NCBI RefSeq assembly: GCF_028858725.1
Contig: NC_084774.1
Span: 7,166,001 to 7,230,000 of the forward strand
DNA: 64,000 bases
Origin: Colius striatus
Taxonomy: Eukaryota > Chordata > Aves > Coliiformes > Coliidae
Direction of reading: 5' to 3'
Under the pieces are notes generated by a model, which ran no database searches, was not told the DNA's origin, and saw only the letters and a program-made list of their open reading frames with translations. Made by a program: the position numbers and the translations under genes. Positions 61,191 through 64,000 of the stretch are shown one piece after another. How positions within the stretch are numbered: the first letter of the stretch is position 1; each line of letters starts with the position of its first letter.

Positions 61191-63389
61191 GCTCTGCTCG
61201 GGCAGGAGCTGCCACGCGTGGGCAGGGGGTGGGCAGGGGTGTCTGTGCCCGGACAGGGAGCAGTTACCATTCATGATTGCTTTATCTTTCCCTCTGCTCT
61301 AAAAGCAGGAGAGATGACAGGCTGCTGCGTGGGCTCCCTCCACACTCACCCCTGGCCTTCCGAGACCCTCACCCCCCAGCACACCCGACTCTGGAGTGTT
61401 TTCTCCCACGTTCAGCCCTGCACATCGGGGCTGCTCCTTGGCAGAGCAGTGGCTTTGGCCGCCCGCCACCTTCCTGTGTCTCAGCGGGGTGAGTCAGGGC
61501 CTCGCCGTGCCCAGCACCATTCCGCCTGCAGCCCGGTCACCGCCGAGCCGGGACAAGGGGAGAGGCAGCCACTCTGCCCTTTTTTTCTGGCTGCAAGGGA
61601 GTTTCCAGTGTCTGTGGCATGTCCCGTCTGCCCCATTCTCAGTGGGTTTCTCTCACTGTCTGGATGACTAAAGATAACTGAGTATTGTTTGTGTCCCAGC
61701 TCTGCTTTGGCTACTGTTGCTTTGCTGTCTCCCCCCCCTCTCTGCCTCCTGGGACCTCCTGCTGCTGAAAACCAGCTTTGTGCCAGGGGCCAAGTGCCTG
61801 CACCCCATGCACTTGCCTGTAGCTGCTGGCTTCAGCTCGTGTAGCGGTTACAAGGGAGGAACTTGTGTCCACGTGAATGTTTATCTGTACCCAAGAAACA
61901 TCCTGAGCCCTGCCTGACGGTTTCCAGCAGAGCGTGGGATGCCAGCACCGTGGCTTGGCCCTGGAGGGCTGGTGTAGCGAGAGGGAGGGCTCGTGGGCTT
62001 TGAGGAGCCGCAGGAGCAACTCTGTGCTGGGTACCTGCCGGCTCTGGCTCGCTGACAGCTGGCTGCGGGCTGGCACGGCCTCCGGCCAGCACCAGCCCTT
62101 CCCCACCGTCCCTGCTCACCCCCTGCCCTGCCAGCGAGGAGGCGGGGCCGGGGAATGAGCTCAGGGCTCTGCTATGCGAGACGTCTGAGTCGATCGGCAC
62201 CGGTGTGGAGGGGGCACCCCGAGTGCCGCGATGCTGCCGGCAGCCCGAGCCGCCGCTGTGGGTCAGCACGCGTGGGAGCTGCCCACCCACCCAGCGACAC
62301 GCTCCGGCCCCGCTGCTGCGGCCCCTCCGGCCCAGCTCGCCGGGAGGGGGCTGGGAAGGCGGTGATATCATCGGATATCACGGAGCCTGACTCATCCCGC
62401 TCTTGAGCACAAGCCGTGCTGCTCAGCGGGGCACGCGTTTGATTCCAATTAAGCCAGCAGAGCCAAGCCAGCTCCCCTGAATGAGTCTCTCTTTTTTTGC
62501 CGGTGGCCAAGCGTGTCTGCCCTTGAGCAAAGGTGAGAGGGGACACAGGGGACACCAGAGAGTCTCCACTTACAGTAGGGAGCCCTAAGAATAAGCTTTG
62601 CCACATCCCTGCGGGGCTTTGCCTGAGCCACAGCAGCATCCCTGCCTCCCTGTGCCTCCAGCACAGCCTGACTGCACCATCCTGTGTCAACAGCCCTAAA
62701 TGCCCAGGTCCTTGAGAGGTGTCCCCTGGAGATCAGGGGCACAAGGCCAGGTAGGAATGATGCCTCTTCTCTCCGTGACACAGAGTTCAGCTCCTGCCAA
62801 AAGTCCCCAGGGGAGCCAGCATCAAAGTGCACCCATCAGCAGGAGAAAATGCAACGTGACTCGTTCCTCCTGCCCTTCCCACTCAGGTTTCTCCCCTCTA
62901 TTAGAGGTTTGGGAGTTGAGTCAGGGAGCTGCGGGATGAGGATGGAGCTGGGGAGGAGTTGGCTGCTGAGGGAAAGGTGACCCAGTGCCAGGCAGGTGAA
63001 TCATTTGCTGGTGAAAACAGGTGAATCACTTGCTAATGAGAACAGATCTTACTCTCCAGGAGGTGTGCATGGATGGGGCTGGGGGTGAGCTGCAGGTTGA
63101 ATCCATCAGTAAATTGTGGAGCCAGGAGACAAAGCAAGGGTGCTTTTCCAGTGAGTGTGGTGATCCATTGCAAGGGAGGCAGGCAAGGCTCCAGCAACCC
63201 GAGGTCTTGTGGCTCCCTTAAAAGGGGTGATTTTAGTCTGGGACAGCGGAGAGACAGAAAAGCCATAAACACCCTCGGAGGAATGTGGCTGCTGAGAAAT
63301 CTGCATCTCTGCAGGGCCGGGCCCGGGACGGGAGTGGAGAGGGTCGAGCTGCCCGGGGGGCCCGGTGGCTCCTTGGCCATGCCCTGTCC
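61191..63389. other. Region upstream of DBNDD2, no gene seen
   Basis: Unique sequence. I recognise no exon, RNA gene or mobile element. SYS1, a neighbour in human, is not visible within the window. Confidence 0.45.
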
Positions 63390-63548
63390 CACGGGAGGGC
63401 AGCTCGGGAAGGGAGGGCAGCTTGGGGAGAGAGGGCAGCCCAGGGAGGGAGGGCAGCCCTGGGAAGGAGGGCAGCCTGAGAAGGGAGGGCAGCTCGGGAA
63501 GGGAGGGCAGCTCGGGAAGAGAGGGCCGCCCAGGGAGGGAGGGCAGCC
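63390..63548. repeat. Minisatellite, 18 bp GGGCAGCTCGGGAAGGGA units
   Basis: About nine copies with variants CTTGGGGAGAGA, CCCAGGGAGGGA and CCTGAGAAGGGA. Confidence 0.88.
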
Positions 63549-64000
63549 CGGTGTCGGTCCGGCGCTGGCAGTGCCGGTGCAGGGCTGCGGGAAGCTGCTG
63601 CCCAGCCCCGCGGGTGGGATGTCCCCGTGCCCTCGGGCTCCACGCCGCGCAGGTCCCGAGGGCTGCTGGCACAGGGACTGGCAGAGCTGGGAGGTGGTGT
63701 GTGCTCAGCCCTGGCCCTGGGCGAAGGCAGGCTGTTCCTGCAGCACCTCGGCAGACACCTGCACGGAGCGAGGAGAGGTCCTGTGCCAGGCAGAACGGTG
63801 GGCAGGGGCAGTGTGGGCATCGTGGGGATGTCTCTGTGTTGGCATGTGGCTTCTTGCTCTTCTCATATGGGGAAACAGCCCGGGGAGGTGGCTGCAGAAG
63901 GGCAGCACCAGCTGAAGGCAGAGATGGGGGGCTCTGAGGGGCTGGGGGGGCTGTCTGGCTGCCAAGCAGGGCAGGGATGGCACGGCTGGGGCAGCCCCAG
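63549..64000. other. Right end of window, no gene seen
   Basis: GC-rich unique sequence without recognisable features. Confidence 0.4.

Noticed and set aside
59537-61667. Plus-strand frames of 579 and 604 codons
   Set aside because: They run through the 41-bp array and CpG island, and the repeat phase creates the open frames.
61191-64000. SYS1 or another neighbour upstream of DBNDD2
   Set aside because: No frame in this part resembles SYS1 or other genes I know from that neighbourhood.

Overview
The window is nuclear DNA from a bird. It holds several CR1 LINE 3' fragments and no Alu- or L1-like sequence. Introns are short and GC-rich, CpG islands are dense, and the SRC protein read from its exons is almost identical to the chicken c-Src I remember. 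The density suggests a GC-rich microchromosome; chicken chromosome 20 carries SRC.

Layout. SRC is on the plus strand. Its CpG-rich promoter lies at about 2.85-3.9 kb and is followed by an 18 kb 5' intron region with three minisatellites and two more GC-rich islands. Eleven coding exons (21,525-30,620) give a 532-residue protein, with an 18-nt neuronal N1 microexon at 22,357-22,374. The 3' UTR probably runs to about 33.56 kb. Three minus-strand genes follow, so SRC and BLCAP end tail to tail. BLCAP has one coding exon (38,428-38,691), a 3' UTR down to about 37.15 kb and a probable non-coding first exon in the 44.4-45.1 kb island. PIGT has 12 coding exons between 51,550 and 46,218 (579 residues). 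DBNDD2 has 4 coding exons between 60,818 and 53,293 (183 residues). I recognise no gene from 60.9 to 64.0 kb.

Exon boundaries were set by hand from GT/AG sites, reading phase and remembered family sequences. All three multi-exon models stay in frame and end at a stop.

The genes do not form one pathway. SRC is a membrane-tethered tyrosine kinase, BLCAP a small membrane protein, PIGT a GPI-transamidase subunit in the ER, and DBNDD2 a casein-kinase-1-binding protein. In human, SRC/BLCAP and PIGT/DBNDD2 lie on the same chromosome but well apart, so their adjacency here is a lineage difference in gene order.

The most notable non-genic features are a CR1 copy that fills about 89% of SRC intron 8 and ends 26 nt before the next exon, at least six minisatellites (one with 12/13-codon alternating units that leave several frames open), the N1 microexon with its pyrimidine-rich upstream tract, and the absence of any NNAT-like gene in the BLCAP intron. 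I found no convincing new system.
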